Origin: Desulfobacca acetoxidans DSM 11109
GTDB taxonomy: Bacteria; Desulfobacterota; Desulfobaccia; Desulfobaccales; Desulfobaccaceae
NCBI RefSeq assembly: GCF_000195295.1
Contig: NC_015388.1
Coordinates: forward strand, 806,001 to 870,000
Direction of reading: 5' to 3'
Length of the DNA: 64,000 bases
This document shows, one piece after another, positions 52,946 through 63,003 of the stretch. The translations under genes and the position numbers were made by a program. How positions within the stretch are numbered: the stretch's first letter is position 1; the number at the start of each line of letters is the position of its first letter. The notes below the pieces were generated by a model. It did not search any database. It had not been told where the DNA came from and saw only the letters and a program-made list of their open reading frames with translations.

Positions 52946-55084
52946 CTAGAACTCCTTATAGGGGTTCGGTCCGATTTCTTCTACCCGCGCCACAAAATCA
53001 TCGATCATCTTCGGCAGTCTGTCGAAATCGGAAATGGCTACTTCAAAGAACTGGGCCCGCTCGGATTCCAGGCCCAGACGGTCCAGGGTTTCCTGCAGCT
53101 TTGACATGCGATAGTTCGCCAGTTCACTGCCCTTGGCAAAGTGGCACTGATAATCATCGCCATATTTGCAGCCCAAGAGCATGATGCCATCGATGCCGCG
53201 AGAGAGGGCGTCAGCGATCCACACCAGGTTAAAGGAACCCAGGCAACGTACGGGGATAAACCGGACTGCCGGGTGCAGGCGTAGTTTGTGGAGCGCCGCG
53301 GCGTCAATGGCCGGATAGGCATCGTTTTCGCAGACAAAAGCAACAATTCGGACGCCTTCATCCGGAATATCCAGAGCCTTGACCATGGAGCCGACGATAT
53401 CAACGCTAAAGTCCTTGAAATTGACAATACGCTCCGGACAGGCGCCCATACAGGTACCGCAACGCCGGCAGCGATTGATTTTATAGAAGGGCGTACCTTT
53501 TTCATCTTCCTCGATGGCGCCAAAGGGACACTCTTCCGTGCAGCGTTTACAGGAAGTGCAACGCTGCATAAATGGGTCTGGGAAGGTGGTGTCCCAGGCT
53601 CGCGGATGCACGGCGATGCCCTTGGAGGTATGTTCCAGGCACTGGTAAGCCTTCAGGGCAGCGCCAGCCGCGTCTTCCATGGCGGTGGCGATATCCATGG
53701 GCTGGCGTACGGCTCCGGCGGCATAGACGCCGGTACGCCTGGTTTCATACTGGAAGCAGATGAAATTGGAGTCGGCAAAACCCTGGAACAGGTCCAGATC
53801 GGGCAGACCCGGTCCCTGCCGATAATTCAGATTCAGCACCGGGTTATCAACAGTGACCGGAACCAGACCGGTGGCTAGAACCACCAAATCGGCTTCGATT
53901 TTGATCCTCTCGCCCAACAGGGTGTTTTCGGCAATTACCGCCAGAGTGCCATCATCAGCCACGTTGACGCCGGTGATGTCGCCTTTGGTGAGCAGGATGC
54001 CCGGGTCATTTTGGGTATGTTTATAAAACAGCTCATACTGGCCCGGTGTCCGCATATCCCGATAAATGATATACGCCAGGGCGTCGGGATTCATCTGTCG
54101 GACGTATCTTGCCTGTTTTAACGAAGTATTGCAGCAAAAGGCGGAGCAGTAGGGCAGATGTTCGGGGTCACGGGAGCCGGCACACTGGATGAAGACCACC
54201 TTCTGTGCCGGTTTGCCATTGCTGGGGCGGAGAATCTTGCCTTCGGCGGCTAATTTTTCCATCTCCCAGTTGGTGACCACATCATCGGAGGCGCCGTATC
54301 CTAAATGACCCAATTTCGTGGGGTCATAGGGCTTGGCCCCGGCGGCCAGGATAACCGCACCGATTTTATAGACGTTTTCCTTGCCGCCAGTCTTGATGGT
54401 CACATCGTAGAGACCGGGTTGGCCATCGGTCTGGACCACTTCCGACTTTGTCAAGACCTTAATCTTCGGGTGGGAAAGCACCTCTTTGATCTTACTGAAG
54501 ACCACCGGGATTTCCAGCTCTTGATAGGGGTAGGAGCGGGGAGTCTGTTGATACAGGCCGGCGGCGAGGCCACCCAGTTCGGCTTCTTTCTCCACCAGGA
54601 CGACACTCTGGCCGAAATTAGCCGCTTCTAAAGCCGCGGTCAGCCCGGTGACGCCGCCGCCGATGACCAGGATGGATCGATCGATTTCGGCGGGGACCGC
54701 CTCTGGAATGTCGGACTTCTTGATCCTGGAACAGCCCATCAGAAGATAGTCCTCGGCCAGCGACTGGGTTTCTTCGGACATCGGCTCCTGGGTCCAGGCC
54801 ACCAGTTCCCGGAGACCGACCCTTTCCGCTAAACAGCCGGGAAAATCGAACTCTTCATACTTCACCCGCGAGGAGCAGGCGGCGATAACAAAACAATTAA
54901 TGCCCTCGGCGGCGATATCATTTTTAATGAATTCGATGCCTTCCGCACTACAGAGGACATCATGGGATTTAATGTGAGGCACCTTACCGGACTTACGAGC
55001 GGCTTTTTCCAGCCCCTCGAGGTTGACGGCTTCTGCTATGCCACAGCCCTTGCAGATATAGACGCCATATTTTCTTTCTTCCAT
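52946..55084 (-). CDS. qmoB: Quinone-interacting membrane oxidoreductase subunit B
   Basis: The 712-residue HdrA/MvhD-like subunit has FAD binding at ILVIGGGVTGLTAALEAANFG near 129-149, two [4Fe-4S] motifs (CTSCKRCTEECPFGAI and CRRCGTCMGACP, about 515-555), and a C-terminal MvhD-like domain with RCLGSFNLVWIADAL and LLGCKYGDDYQC. It is a cytoplasmic flavin and iron-sulfur subunit of the complex that donates electrons to AprBA. It is three bases from qmoA. Confidence 0.95.
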   Translation of the reverse strand: MEERKYGVYICKGCGIAEAVNLEGLEKAARKSGKVPHIKSHDVLCSAEGIEFIKNDIAAEGINCFVIAACSSRVKYEEFDFPGCLAERVGLRELVAWTQEPMSEETQSLAEDYLLMGCSRIKKSDIPEAVPAEIDRSILVIGGGVTGLTAALEAANFGQSVVLVEKEAELGGLAAGLYQQTPRSYPYQELEIPVVFSKIKEVLSHPKIKVLTKSEVVQTDGQPGLYDVTIKTGGKENVYKIGAVILAAGAKPYDPTKLGHLGYGASDDVVTNWEMEKLAAEGKILRPSNGKPAQKVVFIQCAGSRDPEHLPYCSAFCCNTSLKQARYVRQMNPDALAYIIYRDMRTPGQYELFYKHTQNDPGILLTKGDITGVNVADDGTLAVIAENTLLGERIKIEADLVVLATGLVPVTVDNPVLNLNYRQGPGLPDLDLFQGFADSNFICFQYETRRTGVYAAGAVRQPMDIATAMEDAAGAALKAYQCLEHTSKGIAVHPRAWDTTFPDPFMQRCTSCKRCTEECPFGAIEEDEKGTPFYKINRCRRCGTCMGACPERIVNFKDFSVDIVGSMVKALDIPDEGVRIVAFVCENDAYPAIDAAALHKLRLHPAVRFIPVRCLGSFNLVWIADALSRGIDGIMLLGCKYGDDYQCHFAKGSELANYRMSKLQETLDRLGLESERAQFFEVAISDFDRLPKMIDDFVARVEEIGPNPYKEF

Positions 55085-55087
55085 CTG

Positions 55088-56344
55088 TTACCTCCCTACC
55101 GAGCTCTGAAGAGCCTTGATAGCGGCGCCGGTGGCGTCCTGGACGGACTTGGCCACGTCCAAGGGACTCTTCAGGCTGCCGACCGCATAAACTCCGGCGG
55201 GCAGGCCATTGGGGTCGATGAACCCTTCATCGGTGTATTTCAGAGCCATCGGGAGTTTATCGGTCTTGGTTGAAGGCACCATGCCCGTGGCCAGGACCAC
55301 CAGGTCATAGGCGCGCCGCACCTTTTTGCCGGTGGCGGTGTCTTCAGCGATGACCTCAACAGTATCTCCGGGCGCCTGAGTTACTTTGGCGACCTTGCCG
55401 CGGATAAGCTCTACGTTTTCCCGATCCCGTACTTTCCAATAGAACTGTTCGTACCGACCCGGAGTGCGGATATCGATATAAAATACGGTGGCTTGAGCCT
55501 CCGGATCCAGATCCAAGAGGTAGGTGACCTGTTTCAGGGAGGCCATGCAGCAGATGTAGGAACAATAAGGCAGATGGTTTTCATCCCGGGAACCGGCACA
55601 CTGGACAAAGGCAACGCTCTTGGGTTCCCTTCCATCCGAAGGACGGAGGATCTTGCCGCCAGTCGGGCCATTGGGGGCGGCTAACCGTTCCATTTGCATA
55701 TTCGTTATGACATTGGCCACCTGACCGAAACCTAGATTGTCAATCTTGCTAGCGTCATACAGGTCCCAGCCACCGGCTAGGATGATGGATGTAACATCGA
55801 CATTGACGGTCTGAGGGGCCATGGTGAGATCGATAGCGTTATACTCACAGGCCGAAACGCATTTCTGACAAGCCTCCCCTAAACAGACGTTCATATCGAT
55901 GACGTACTGGAGCGGGAAAGCCATATCAAAGGGCAGATAGGCGGCTTTGTTATTGTCCAGACCATAATTGAAATCATTCACCCGTTCGACCGGGCAGACC
56001 TCGGCGCATTTGTTGCAGGCGACGCACTTGTCATTCACAAAGCGGGGCCGCAGGTTAATAGTGACATTAAAATTACCTTCCTGGCCGGTTATCTGGGTAA
56101 TGTCGGCCATGGTATAGAAGGTAATATCCGGGTTAGTTTTTACCCGTCTAAAGTTGATCTCTAAACCACAGGTGGGAGGGCAGAGCTTGGGGAAATATTT
56201 GTTGAGCTGCGCCACGCGGCCACCCAGATAGGGAGTCTTTTCTACCAAGACTACCTGGGCGCCCGATTCCGCAGCTTCCAAAGCTGCCGTCAGGCCGCTC
56301 ATACCGCCCCCGATGACAAGAATTTTCTTATTACTTGCGTTCAC
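55088..56344 (-). CDS. qmoA: Quinone-interacting membrane oxidoreductase subunit A
   Basis: The 418-residue HdrA-like flavoprotein begins ILVIGGGMSGLTAALEAAESG (FAD site, about 8-28). Cysteine motifs CVACNKCAEVCPVERVNDFN and CLGEACQKCVSACEYNAIDL carry iron-sulfur clusters. With QmoB it forms the soluble part that is thought to dock to APS reductase. It is the first of the three qmo genes, separated from aprA by a 325-base spacer with hairpins. Confidence 0.95.
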   Translation of the reverse strand: MNASNKKILVIGGGMSGLTAALEAAESGAQVVLVEKTPYLGGRVAQLNKYFPKLCPPTCGLEINFRRVKTNPDITFYTMADITQITGQEGNFNVTINLRPRFVNDKCVACNKCAEVCPVERVNDFNYGLDNNKAAYLPFDMAFPLQYVIDMNVCLGEACQKCVSACEYNAIDLTMAPQTVNVDVTSIILAGGWDLYDASKIDNLGFGQVANVITNMQMERLAAPNGPTGGKILRPSDGREPKSVAFVQCAGSRDENHLPYCSYICCMASLKQVTYLLDLDPEAQATVFYIDIRTPGRYEQFYWKVRDRENVELIRGKVAKVTQAPGDTVEVIAEDTATGKKVRRAYDLVVLATGMVPSTKTDKLPMALKYTDEGFIDPNGLPAGVYAVGSLKSPLDVAKSVQDATGAAIKALQSSVGR

Positions 56345-56669
56345 ATCAGACCTCCTTCAGAACTTCCCGGCATCGGATATGGGATAAGGAGTTCCAAAGC
56401 TTCTGGATTTGCATGACAAAGTGGGAGGGGTGTGCTAGAGGTTTGGACTTTGGCCAAAATGGATCCACCCCAGGCGGATATTCCCCCGACCCACCCTTTA
56501 AGAATGAGGAAGTCGCCGCAATGTGGGGAGTATATGAATAAATCCGCATTCTTAAAGGGGGGTTGGAGGGTCTCACTGCATTCACAAAGATTTGGCCGTG
56601 GCCGGTCGTGGCCACGGCCACAGATGGCAAAACCCGGAGCGCCGGAGCGCCCCGGGGATCAGGCTAAAT
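56345..56669. other. aprA-qmoA spacer with two strong inverted repeats
   Basis: A 13-bp inverted repeat (CCCTTTAAGAATG 56494-56506 with CATTCTTAAAGGG 56547-56559) and a 10-bp perfect hairpin (GGCCGTGGCC 56594-56603 with GGCCACGGCC 56610-56619, six-base loop) lie here. A further GC-rich repeat (CCCGGAGCGCCGGAGCG, about 56634-56650) directly follows the aprA stop on the minus strand. These could attenuate or process the transcript between aprA and qmoA. Confidence 0.6.
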
Positions 56670-58634
56670 TTACTTTACCAACTGAACGTAAGGTTTGGTT
56701 TCAAACTTCCACTCGTTGGTCTTCATATCATACTGGGAAATGGTGAAGACCTTCCACTTGCTGTCGTCGATGGACAGGAAGTCGGAGCGATAGTAATAAC
56801 CGGGGTAACGTGACTCTTCCCGGAACAGGATGTGGCGCAGATGAGCCTCGCCGGCGAGGATCCGGTGATACTGCTCCCAGGCCCGCATCAGTTCGTGCAG
56901 ATCCCTGGCGGCCAACCGGGTGGCGTCTTCCTTCAGCAGGGTGAGGCGCTTCAGGCCCTCTTCCAACATAGTTTTGTTGGTCATGTACATGGGGGTAACG
57001 CCAGCGCAATATTCGTCCATCAGCTTCTGCAGGCGGGTCTGAACCTGTTTGGGCATCAGGTAGTTGGGGTTGATCTCCGGAGCGGTGCTGTAGTTTTTGT
57101 ATTTCTCGAAGATCTCGAAGGGCAGATAGATCTCGGCGATCACCTCGTCAATATTCTGCGCGGCTTCCAGTTTGTCATCCTTGTGATCCAGGATGAAGGC
57201 CAAAGCGCCCTTGGCAGCCATACGGCCCTCAGCATGGGAACCGGAGGAGAACTTATGACCGGAGGCGCCGACGCCGTCACCGGCGGTGAACAGACCTTCG
57301 ACGGTGGTCATACGGTCATAGCCCCAGAACCAGTCATCGGGGGCGCCCAGATATCCCTTGGAGGGACCGGAAACCCACAGTCCGGCGCAACCGGCATGGG
57401 AACCGAGCAGGTAGGGCTCGGAGGGGATGATTTCCGACGGAACCTTGTCAGGCTCCATGCTGAAGGAGGCCCACAGGGAGGCGGCGGAAATAGACATATC
57501 CAGGAAGTCTTCCCACGCCTCGGCTTCGAGGTGCTTGAGTTCTTTCTTGGAGAGAACCTTGGCCAGTTCCTGCATAGCCTTGTCGGTGTGCATCATGATG
57601 GGGCCGCGGCCTTCCCGCATTTCGATCATGGCGGCATGGTTCCGCAGACAGGTGCCGGGAGAATCGGCATAGCCGGGATATTCGGCCTTGACCCGATCCC
57701 AGTTTTTGGCCATGTAGTCTTCGTTATAAGCATTGGTGGCCTGGGCTTTGAAGAACAGGAACCAGGCGCCAACCGGACCGTAGCCGTCTTTAAAGCGGGC
57801 GGGCACGAAACGGTTTTCCATCAGAACCATCTTGGCGCCGATTTCGGCCGGCATGGCATAGGTGGAGCCAGCGTTCCAAACCGGATACCAGGCACGACCC
57901 TGACCTTCACCCACGGACCGGGGCCGGAAGACGTTGACCACGCCGCCGCAGGCGATAATCATAGCTTTACATTTGAAAACATAGGTTTTGTGTTCCCGGA
58001 CGCTGAAGCCGACGGCGCCGCAGACCCGGTTGCTGTTATTCTTGTCGGTCAACAGTTTGACGATGAAGACACGCTCATAGATGTTATCCATCCCCAAGGC
58101 GTTTTTGGCGGCTTCGGCCACGATCACCTTGTAGGATTCACCGTTGATCATACATTGCCAACGACCGGAACGGCAGCATTTGCCACCGTCTTTCAGGAGG
58201 GGCAGACCTTCATCACGGGCGGCCTGACCATCAACGGTGTGGCCTTCGTTGTCTTTTTGCCAAATGGGGAGGCCCCAATCCTGGAAGTCATGCACGGTTT
58301 GGTCGACATGGCAACCCATGGAGTGGACCAGGTCTTCCCGAATGATGCCCATGAGGTCGGTGCGGACCATTTTTACATAATCGTCGACTTTATTTTCCGC
58401 ACCAACGTAGGTATTGATAGCGGACAGACCCATAGCCACCGCGCCGGAGCGATCCAAAGCGGCCTTATCTACCAAAACGGTCTTCAAGCCGGTGGCTTTC
58501 GCCCAAGCTGCAGCTTCAACCGCGGCACCGGTGCAGGCCATGCCACCGCCCACCAGCAGCAGGTCGGTTTCTATAGTGACCACTTCCGGTTTCGCACAAA
58601 AAGACCATTTACAAAATTCTCTTTCCAGAGCCAT
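56670..58634 (-). CDS. aprA: Adenylylsulfate (APS) reductase alpha subunit
   Basis: The 654-residue flavoprotein begins with the FAD-binding strand DLLLVGGGMACTGAAVEAAAW near 24-44. It contains AprA signatures such as CGGVVNVFRPRSVGEGQGRAWYPVWNAGSTYAM and the C-terminal GVGASGHKFSSGSHAEGRMAAKGAL. With AprB it reduces adenylylsulfate to sulfite and AMP in the cytoplasm, the second step of dissimilatory sulfate reduction. It is downstream of aprB by 40 bases. A 622-codon open frame on the opposite strand is only a shadow of its codon bias. Confidence 0.97.
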   Translation of the reverse strand: MALEREFCKWSFCAKPEVVTIETDLLLVGGGMACTGAAVEAAAWAKATGLKTVLVDKAALDRSGAVAMGLSAINTYVGAENKVDDYVKMVRTDLMGIIREDLVHSMGCHVDQTVHDFQDWGLPIWQKDNEGHTVDGQAARDEGLPLLKDGGKCCRSGRWQCMINGESYKVIVAEAAKNALGMDNIYERVFIVKLLTDKNNSNRVCGAVGFSVREHKTYVFKCKAMIIACGGVVNVFRPRSVGEGQGRAWYPVWNAGSTYAMPAEIGAKMVLMENRFVPARFKDGYGPVGAWFLFFKAQATNAYNEDYMAKNWDRVKAEYPGYADSPGTCLRNHAAMIEMREGRGPIMMHTDKAMQELAKVLSKKELKHLEAEAWEDFLDMSISAASLWASFSMEPDKVPSEIIPSEPYLLGSHAGCAGLWVSGPSKGYLGAPDDWFWGYDRMTTVEGLFTAGDGVGASGHKFSSGSHAEGRMAAKGALAFILDHKDDKLEAAQNIDEVIAEIYLPFEIFEKYKNYSTAPEINPNYLMPKQVQTRLQKLMDEYCAGVTPMYMTNKTMLEEGLKRLTLLKEDATRLAARDLHELMRAWEQYHRILAGEAHLRHILFREESRYPGYYYRSDFLSIDDSKWKVFTISQYDMKTNEWKFETKPYVQLVK

Positions 58635-58674
58635 ATCTCAAAATCCTCCTTATTGTATTCCCTGATAGATAGAC

Positions 58675-59100
58675 TTACTCGGTGCGGGCCGGGCCACTAA
58701 AGAAACCGGGTTTCTTCAGATCGGCCACATCGCTGGGCAGGGTCTTGCCCTTAAAACAATCAATGGAACCTTCAGCCGTGGTCCGGATGGGGAACTTGAA
58801 CCGCTTCACGGTCTTGCCATCCCGGAACTTAATGGTCCACATAATGGAGTCGGTGCCGCGCAACGGAATGGTGCTGGAGCCCAAAGGCATGATATCAGCG
58901 TAATGGCGGACTTCAATGGCCTGCTGGGGGCAGATTTTAACGCAGTTATAGCATTCCCAGCACTGGTCCGGCTCCTGGTTGTAAGCCTTCTTGATCTCGG
59001 CATTCAAGACCATCAGGTCGTTGGGGCAGATGTACTGACAAGCGGTCTTGTCTAACGCTTTACAACCGTCACATTTTTCAGCAATTACAAAACTGGGCAT
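58675..59100 (-). CDS. aprB: Adenylylsulfate (APS) reductase beta subunit
   Basis: The 141-residue ferredoxin-like subunit carries two [4Fe-4S] clusters, with cysteines in EKCDGCKALDKTACQYICPNDL (about 9-30) and DQCWECYNCVKICPQQAIEV (about 45-64). The C-terminal tail (about 105-141) wraps AprA in known structures. It hands electrons, probably from QmoABC, to the AprA flavin. It lies between sat and aprA on the minus strand. GGAGG precedes its ATG. Confidence 0.96.
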   Translation of the reverse strand: MPSFVIAEKCDGCKALDKTACQYICPNDLMVLNAEIKKAYNQEPDQCWECYNCVKICPQQAIEVRHYADIMPLGSSTIPLRGTDSIMWTIKFRDGKTVKRFKFPIRTTAEGSIDCFKGKTLPSDVADLKKPGFFSGPARTE

Positions 59101-59295
59101 TAGTTATACCTCCTAAGGATTGTATCGTTTCTTAGTGTGTTGATTACTGCACTTGCACGGGGAAAGACAAATGAGTTGCCCGCTTCACCTCCTTTCCCAC
59201 TTGAAAAACTAGATATATTAGTATGGCGTCAGACCCGGCGCCAGGCAACTCCCGGGCTCGACCTGATGCGGCCAAGCCCGGTTGCCAGCATCTTA

Positions 59296-60525
59296 CTACT
59301 TTTTCGTCTCTTCGCCAGTGGCGAACTTGTGGACCTTAATTTCGACCTTTTCGGTCAGGGTTTCATAGTACTTCCGCAAGACCTTCAAAACCTCGGGGCG
59401 GCTGAAATGATCCGGCACGTCCAACCCCTCGGAAAGCATCTTGCGCAACATCGTGCCAGAAAGCAACAGCCGGTCTTCCTTGCCATGCGGACAGGTGCGC
59501 ATCGAGGCCATGCCGTCGCACTTGTGGCAGTAGAAGGTCCAGTCAATCTTCAGAGGTTTGAGCTCCAGGGCATTCGGGGGAATAGTGTCAAAGATTTTCT
59601 GGGCATCGAAAGGACCATAGTATTCGCCCACACCGGCGTGGTCGCGGCCGACGATGAGGTGGGAGCAGCCAAAGTTCTGCCGGAAGACGGCGTGCAACAG
59701 GGCCTCCCGGGGACCGGCATAACGCATATCCAAGGGATAACCGGCCTGGATAACAGTGTCTTTGACAAAATAATACTCGGCCAGGGTATTGATGGCTTCA
59801 ACCCGAACCTCCGCCGGGATGTCGCCGGGTTTGAGTTTACCTAAAAGCTGGTGAATCAGAACGCCGTCGCAGACTTCGATGGCGATCTTGGCCAAGTATT
59901 CATGGGAACGGTGCATCGGGTTGCGGAGCTGCAGTGCAGCTACCGTGCTCCAGCCTTTCTGCTCAAAAATCCGCCGGGTTTCTTCCGGCCGCATGTAGAC
60001 GTCTTTGTAGTCCCGCGGGAAGGGGCCTTCACTCCAAACCTTCACCGGCCCGGCCAGGTTGACTTCCTCCTGGTTCATGACCATCTGAACGCCGGGATGC
60101 TCCATCTCATCGGTCTTAAAAACCTGTCTGCACTCCCACTTCTTGTCGATGGTGTATTTTTCGGTGACCTTCATGGTCCCCATCATTTCCTCGGTCTCTT
60201 TGTCAACCAAGAGAACCTCTTCACCGATCTTGATGCTGTCGGCCTTGCCCTTGGTAGTGGACAGGGTGATGGGGATGGGCCAGAAGACGCCGTCCGGCAG
60301 GGTCATCTGATCCGAGCAGGAACCCTTCCATTCGGCCTCATTCATGAAGCCGTCCAGGGGGGTGAAGCCGCCGATGCCAAGCATGATAAGATCGGCCGTT
60401 TCCCGAGAGTTCATGGTAACGGCAGTCAAAGTCTTAGCGCGGGCTTTATCTTCTTCCAGAGCCTTGCCGGTCAACAGCAGGGGTTTGAGTTTCTTTTCTT
60501 TACCGTGAGGGTTTACCAACGCCAT
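59296..60525 (-). CDS. sat: Sulfate adenylyltransferase (ATP sulfurylase)
   Basis: Enzyme of about 409 residues that activates sulfate with ATP to form adenylylsulfate. The start is ATG 60525, preceded by GAGGAGGAAG; the longer frame from 60543 is not needed. The active-site motifs are [11 protein letters not shown] (about 197-207) and GRDHAGVG (about 293-300). [17 protein letters not shown] zinc-type loop appears near 331-346, common in dissimilatory enzymes. It is upstream of aprBA with a 195-base gap, probably in one regulon. Confidence 0.96.
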   Translation of the reverse strand: MALVNPHGKEKKLKPLLLTGKALEEDKARAKTLTAVTMNSRETADLIMLGIGGFTPLDGFMNEAEWKGSCSDQMTLPDGVFWPIPITLSTTKGKADSIKIGEEVLLVDKETEEMMGTMKVTEKYTIDKKWECRQVFKTDEMEHPGVQMVMNQEEVNLAGPVKVWSEGPFPRDYKDVYMRPEETRRIFEQKGWSTVAALQLRNPMHRSHEYLAKIAIEVCDGVLIHQLLGKLKPGDIPAEVRVEAINTLAEYYFVKDTVIQAGYPLDMRYAGPREALLHAVFRQNFGCSHLIVGRDHAGVGEYYGPFDAQKIFDTIPPNALELKPLKIDWTFYCHKCDGMASMRTCPHGKEDRLLLSGTMLRKMLSEGLDVPDHFSRPEVLKVLRKYYETLTEKVEIKVHKFATGEETKK

Positions 60526-60543
60526 TGAAAACTTCCTCCTCAA

Positions 60544-61619
60544 TATGGTTTCTTTATCTATTGAATCTTAAACCCATAAGGAACAATATGTTTCTCGGGC
60601 TCCAATAATAGCTAGCTATTTTGCTTGATTTCTGAGCGCTAATTGTGGCTATCTGATCCGCCGCGCCACCCTTCCGGCTCCGGCGCCAATAACTAGGGTC
60701 GTGAATGGCCGCCGCTTACACGGCGCTTTGCTCGTGAATAATAGCACGATCTCTTTATATAGCAGATATTCATACCCTGTCAAGAAAATTCTTTTGATAA
60801 AAAATTGTTGGCAGTAAAATTGGCCGGAGCAAGCGTTAGGGGCTGCGGCAGTTTTCTCGGTCAGAAGTATAACTGTATGGCCTTACTGCAAAATATGCGC
60901 GGTTAGGCTGAATGCCCGCCATTCTCTGTATCCCTCCGGTGCCAAAAGACACTTGGTTACTTTGTGTACCACCTTCATCTGCATGTATCCCGAAAGTTGC
61001 AGATCGACAGGAGGATTGAGTGATCAAAGGAGGCTCTGGCAGAATAGCCGTTTTGGCCGTTGTGGATGCCGGGGAGGGTCTCTATCTCACGATTTTTTAA
61101 TATATTGGTATTCTAAGAATGGCTTAATGAAGGAGAAAGAGAAATTTGCCTGAGCCCCAAGCGAAAAAGTGTTCCCCCCTCTCACGAGATAATCGCCTCA
61201 TGATAAAATCTTAAAGCAACGCTCATGCCAGTGGGCAAGGCGACTGCAGATCGGCTAACTGATTGCAACTAAAGATAATCGACACAATCTGGCACCCCTC
61301 TGACGGGTGAGGCGACCCGATAAGTGTCAGAAATTTTAGCGGTGCGACAAATTTTCTGACTAATTGCCATTGTCTAGCGGCAATCTGCGAGCTCTGCAAA
61401 TGGTTTCCTGGTGGGAGAGGCATTCCAGTCCGTATCGGACTTAATTTTTGACCAACAACCGCAAACCATATTTTCTTGGTAGCTTAGTCAGATTATTTCA
61501 AGCAACTCAGGCATACCGGGCGGTGTGCTGAAGAAAAAGTTTGCTTGAGTCGAAATTTAGAATAAATTAATGTATCTTTCTGCCAAAGAAGTGCAAAATT
61601 GTCCGTTAAGGAGGATAAC
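60544..61619. other. Long gene-free region between sat and the TrpB2 gene
   Basis: Nearly 1.1 kb separates the divergent genes. Apart from the sat promoter I see no gene; short open frames on both strands lack domains and good start sites. The first ~220 bases next to sat are GC-rich with many short inverted pieces (GGCGCCGGAGCCGG, GCCGCCGCTTACACGGCG) and would form a structured leader. The rest has no feature that I can name, and no known riboswitch core was recognised. Confidence 0.4.
60754..60783 (-). promoter_or_regulatory. Sigma-70-type promoter for sat
   Basis: On the minus strand TTGACA (60783-60778) is followed after 18 bases by TATAAA (60759-60754); TATATA with a 16-base spacer overlaps it. 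The -35 is a perfect match to consensus. Transcription would start near 60746, leaving a leader of about 220 bases before the sat ATG. Confidence 0.6.
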
Positions 61620-62981
61620 ATGGCCGACTCTTACAGAATTCTCTTAGGTGAAAATGAGCTTCCCCAACAATGGTATAACGTCCAACCCGATTTACCCAGA
61701 CCGCTGCCGCCGTATCTCCATCCGGCGACGGGGAAACCGGTTACTCCGGACGATATGTTGCCCATTTTCCCTATGGAGCTTATCTTACAGGAGGTGAGCC
61801 AGGAACGTTGGATCGAAATTCCTGATGAAGTATTAGACATTTATCGACTCTGGCGGCCATCGCCCCTGCATCGGGCCCGGCGTCTGGAAAAACTTCTGAA
61901 AACCCCGGCACGCATCTATTTCAAGAACGAATCGGTGAGCCCGGCCGGCAGCCACAAACCCAATACTGCCGTACCCCAGGCCTATTACAACAAAATGGCC
62001 GGGGTAACCCGCTTGGCTACCGAGACCGGCGCCGGACAATGGGGTTCGGCCCTGTCCTTCGCCTGCAATGCCTTCGGTCTGGGCTGCACCGTTTACATGG
62101 TTAAGGTCAGCTACCAACAGAAACCATACCGTCGTTCCATGATGCAGATCTGGGGTTCCGAGGTGTATCCTTCCCCCACTGACCGCACTGACTCCGGCCG
62201 CGCTATTTTGGCTCAAGATCCCGAATCTCCTGGGAGCTTAGGTATTGCCATCTCCGAAGCGGTAGAAGACGCAGTCAAGCATGAAGATACTAAATACGCT
62301 TTGGGAAGCGTGTTGAACCATGTGCTGGTACACCAGTCCATTGTTGGCCTGGAGACCAAAAAACAACTGCAGTTGGCCGGTGAAAAAGCCGATGTGTTGG
62401 TAGGCTGCGTTGGCGGCGGCAGCAATTTTGCCGGTTTTTGCTTTCCCTTTGTGCCGGACAAGTTGAAGGGGGATAATATCCGCATGGTGGCGGTGGAGCC
62501 GACCTCATGCCCGACGTTTACCAAGGGTGCCTACATGTATGATTTCGGCGACACCGCCGGTCTGACGCCCCTGATGTTGATGTATACCCTGGGACACAGC
62601 TTTGTGCCCCCCGGAATTCATGCCGGCGGCCTGCGCTACCACGGCGACGCCCCGCTGCTCAGCCTGCTGGTTCATGAGAAAGTCATCGAAGCCAGAGCTT
62701 ACCCGCAGAATCCGGTGTTCGAGGCCGCCATCGCCTTTGCCCGGACAGAAGGCATCGTTCCGGCGCCGGAAACCGCCCACGCCATCAGAGCAGGCGTCGA
62801 CGAAGCCCTGAAATGCAAAGAAACGGGAGAGGAAAAGTGTATCGTGATCGCCTTCAGCGGCCACGGCTTTCTGGATCTGGCGGCCTACGACAACTTTATC
62901 GGGGGAAATTTAATAGACTTCGAATATCCGGACTCGAAGATTCAGGAGGCCATCGCCGCCATCCCGAAATTCCCCGGTTAA
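61620..62981 (+). CDS. TrpB2-type (TrpB-like) pyridoxal-phosphate enzyme
   Basis: About 453 residues from ATG 61620, preceded by a perfect AAGGAGG. The PLP lysine lies in AGSHKPNTA (Lys113), the phosphate cradle in VGGGSN, and [16 protein letters not shown] matches the TrpB catalytic loop. The long N-terminal extension ([20 protein letters not shown]) is the mark of the TrpB2 branch, which can use indole or other nucleophiles with serine. No trpA lies nearby, consistent with a stand-alone enzyme for indole salvage or another beta-substitution. Confidence 0.9.
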   Translation: MADSYRILLGENELPQQWYNVQPDLPRPLPPYLHPATGKPVTPDDMLPIFPMELILQEVSQERWIEIPDEVLDIYRLWRPSPLHRARRLEKLLKTPARIYFKNESVSPAGSHKPNTAVPQAYYNKMAGVTRLATETGAGQWGSALSFACNAFGLGCTVYMVKVSYQQKPYRRSMMQIWGSEVYPSPTDRTDSGRAILAQDPESPGSLGIAISEAVEDAVKHEDTKYALGSVLNHVLVHQSIVGLETKKQLQLAGEKADVLVGCVGGGSNFAGFCFPFVPDKLKGDNIRMVAVEPTSCPTFTKGAYMYDFGDTAGLTPLMLMYTLGHSFVPPGIHAGGLRYHGDAPLLSLLVHEKVIEARAYPQNPVFEAAIAFARTEGIVPAPETAHAIRAGVDEALKCKETGEEKCIVIAFSGHGFLDLAAYDNFIGGNLIDFEYPDSKIQEAIAAIPKFPG

Positions 62982-63003
62982 AACCTCTAAAAGGTCTTAC
63001 CTA

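Noticed and set aside
56832-58700. 622-codon open frame on the plus strand
   Set aside because: It lies antisense to aprA, which has clear domain evidence; the GC-rich third positions of aprA keep the opposite frame open.
59137-60528. Plus-strand open frames of 225-235 codons opposite sat
   Set aside because: They are antisense to sat, whose active-site motifs are unambiguous; the frames have no recognisable domain.
61223-61423. 66-codon minus-strand open frame in the sat-TrpB2 spacer
   Set aside because: It has no domain, no good start site and ordinary stop-free length for random sequence.
60544-61619. Riboswitch, 6S RNA or RNase P RNA in the long spacer
   Set aside because: No conserved core of any of these RNAs could be recognised by eye on either strand.
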